A stretch of DNA of 6,443 nucleotides from an uncultured Peptostreptococcaceae bacterium. GTDB lineage: Bacteria > Bacillota > Clostridia > Peptostreptococcales > Anaerovoracaceae. This document shows positions 5,962 to 6,443 of the stretch, in pieces. Below the pieces are notes generated by a model. That model was not told the origin of the DNA. It did no database searches and saw only the letters and a program-made list of their open reading frames with translations. The DNA is taken from assembly GCA_905236895.1 (NCBI GenBank), contig CAJOQI010000124.1, positions 1 to 6,443 on the forward strand, given 5' to 3'. A program made the position numbers and the translations under genes. Position 1 is the first letter of the stretch, and each line of letters begins with the position of its first letter.

Positions 5962-6443
5962 ATGACATTTTGGGATTATTTTTTCGCTAAAGAAGGAGAA
6001 GTTCCTCAGGAATATATGTGGAGCCTTTACGATTCAGGTCACCTTACTTGGCTGGCGGGAATCGCTATCATGTGGATCATCTCATGCATCCTCTTTCGGA
6101 AGGCTTCACCATCAAAGCAAGACCGAATTCTAAAGGGCTTGGCCATATGGATTGCAATTCAGGAAATCATCAAAGATTTGGTTTTCTATTTCATGGGCAC
6201 CCTTGCCTACGAGCATCTTCCCCTTCACCTTTGCGGAATATCCATTTTCTTCACCCTATGGTACGCCTTCAAGCCCGGCGACCTTTGCGGTGCATATATC
6301 TACGGCGTTTCCCTTCCCGGTGCTTTGTCAGCCCTCATATTTGCTGACTGGACTCAGCTACCCATCTGTTGCTTCTCCGCCCTGAACTCCTGGACCATTC
6401 ATGCCTGGCTTGTACTCTTTGCTCTTCTGGTCCTGACCTCAGG
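5962..6443 (+). CDS. YwaF/TIGR02206-family integral membrane protein (partial, 3' end missing)
   Basis: The frame opens at ATG 5962 and stays open to the right edge, giving 160 residues of a family usually about 230 long. GGAG at 5953-5956, 5 bases before the ATG, supports the start. The protein is rich in membrane spans (about 28-45, 58-80, 87-103, 112-129, 143-160). LPLHLCGISIF (86-96) followed by a Trp/Tyr-rich span is the feature I recognise from bacterial YwaF and eukaryotic TMEM164-like proteins, as is the late WTIHAWL (144-150) histidine segment. Bacterial members have no settled function. TMEM164 has been described as a phospholipid acyltransferase, but extending that activity to this protein would be inference. 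It is divergent from the sigma/VWA operon across a 172-bp region, so it could share regulation with it. Confidence 0.8.
   Translation, partial: MTFWDYFFAKEGEVPQEYMWSLYDSGHLTWLAGIAIMWIISCILFRKASPSKQDRILKGLAIWIAIQEIIKDLVFYFMGTLAYEHLPLHLCGISIFFTLWYAFKPGDLCGAYIYGVSLPGALSALIFADWTQLPICCFSALNSWTIHAWLVLFALLVLTS

Overview
The window looks like chromosomal DNA from a low-to-mid-GC member of the Firmicutes, most likely class Clostridia. This rests on the gene families present (a dCMP deaminase next to a WecA/TagO-type transferase, an ECF sigma factor paired with a single-pass membrane protein, a YwaF-family protein), on the AGGAGG-type ribosome binding sites and on the Gram-positive style hairpin-plus-T terminators. 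The genus cannot be fixed from sequence alone. No rRNA, tRNA, CRISPR array or mobile element was seen.

Layout: every gene except the last lies on the minus strand, so that strand is best read from high to low coordinates. (a) 5962-6443, plus strand: the 5' part of a YwaF/TIGR02206-like membrane protein gene, running off the right edge. (b) 5790-5961: a 172-bp divergent intergenic region with candidate promoters in both directions, an 11-bp palindrome, two A7 tracts and a 10-bp direct repeat. (c) 5789-3742: an ECF sigma factor (GTG start) followed, with a 4-base ATGA overlap, by a membrane-anchored von Willebrand factor A (VWA) protein, and closed by a terminator at 3666-3701. (d) 3586-1917: cysteine synthase with its own promoter, then an A24 prepilin peptidase 20 bp further on, closed by a terminator at 1872-1912. 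(e) 1832-1: truA, dCMP deaminase and a WecA/TagO-like transferase in close succession (13-bp and 7-bp gaps). The last is cut by the left edge.

How the parts fit together: the sigma/VWA pair is a plausible signalling module. The VWA protein has a short cytoplasmic head of the kind seen in clostridial anti-sigma proteins, one membrane span, an acidic linker, a beta-rich domain and an outward-facing VWA domain with an intact metal site. The cysK-prepilin peptidase and truA-comEB-wecA groups are housekeeping or envelope genes whose shared transcription does not imply a shared pathway. The most unusual points are the sigma/VWA architecture and its palindrome-bearing control region, the likely leaderless truA transcript, the glycine-rich insertion in TruA and the cysteine-less N-terminus of the prepilin peptidase. 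I did not find a clearly new multi-gene system. The sigma/VWA module is the best candidate.
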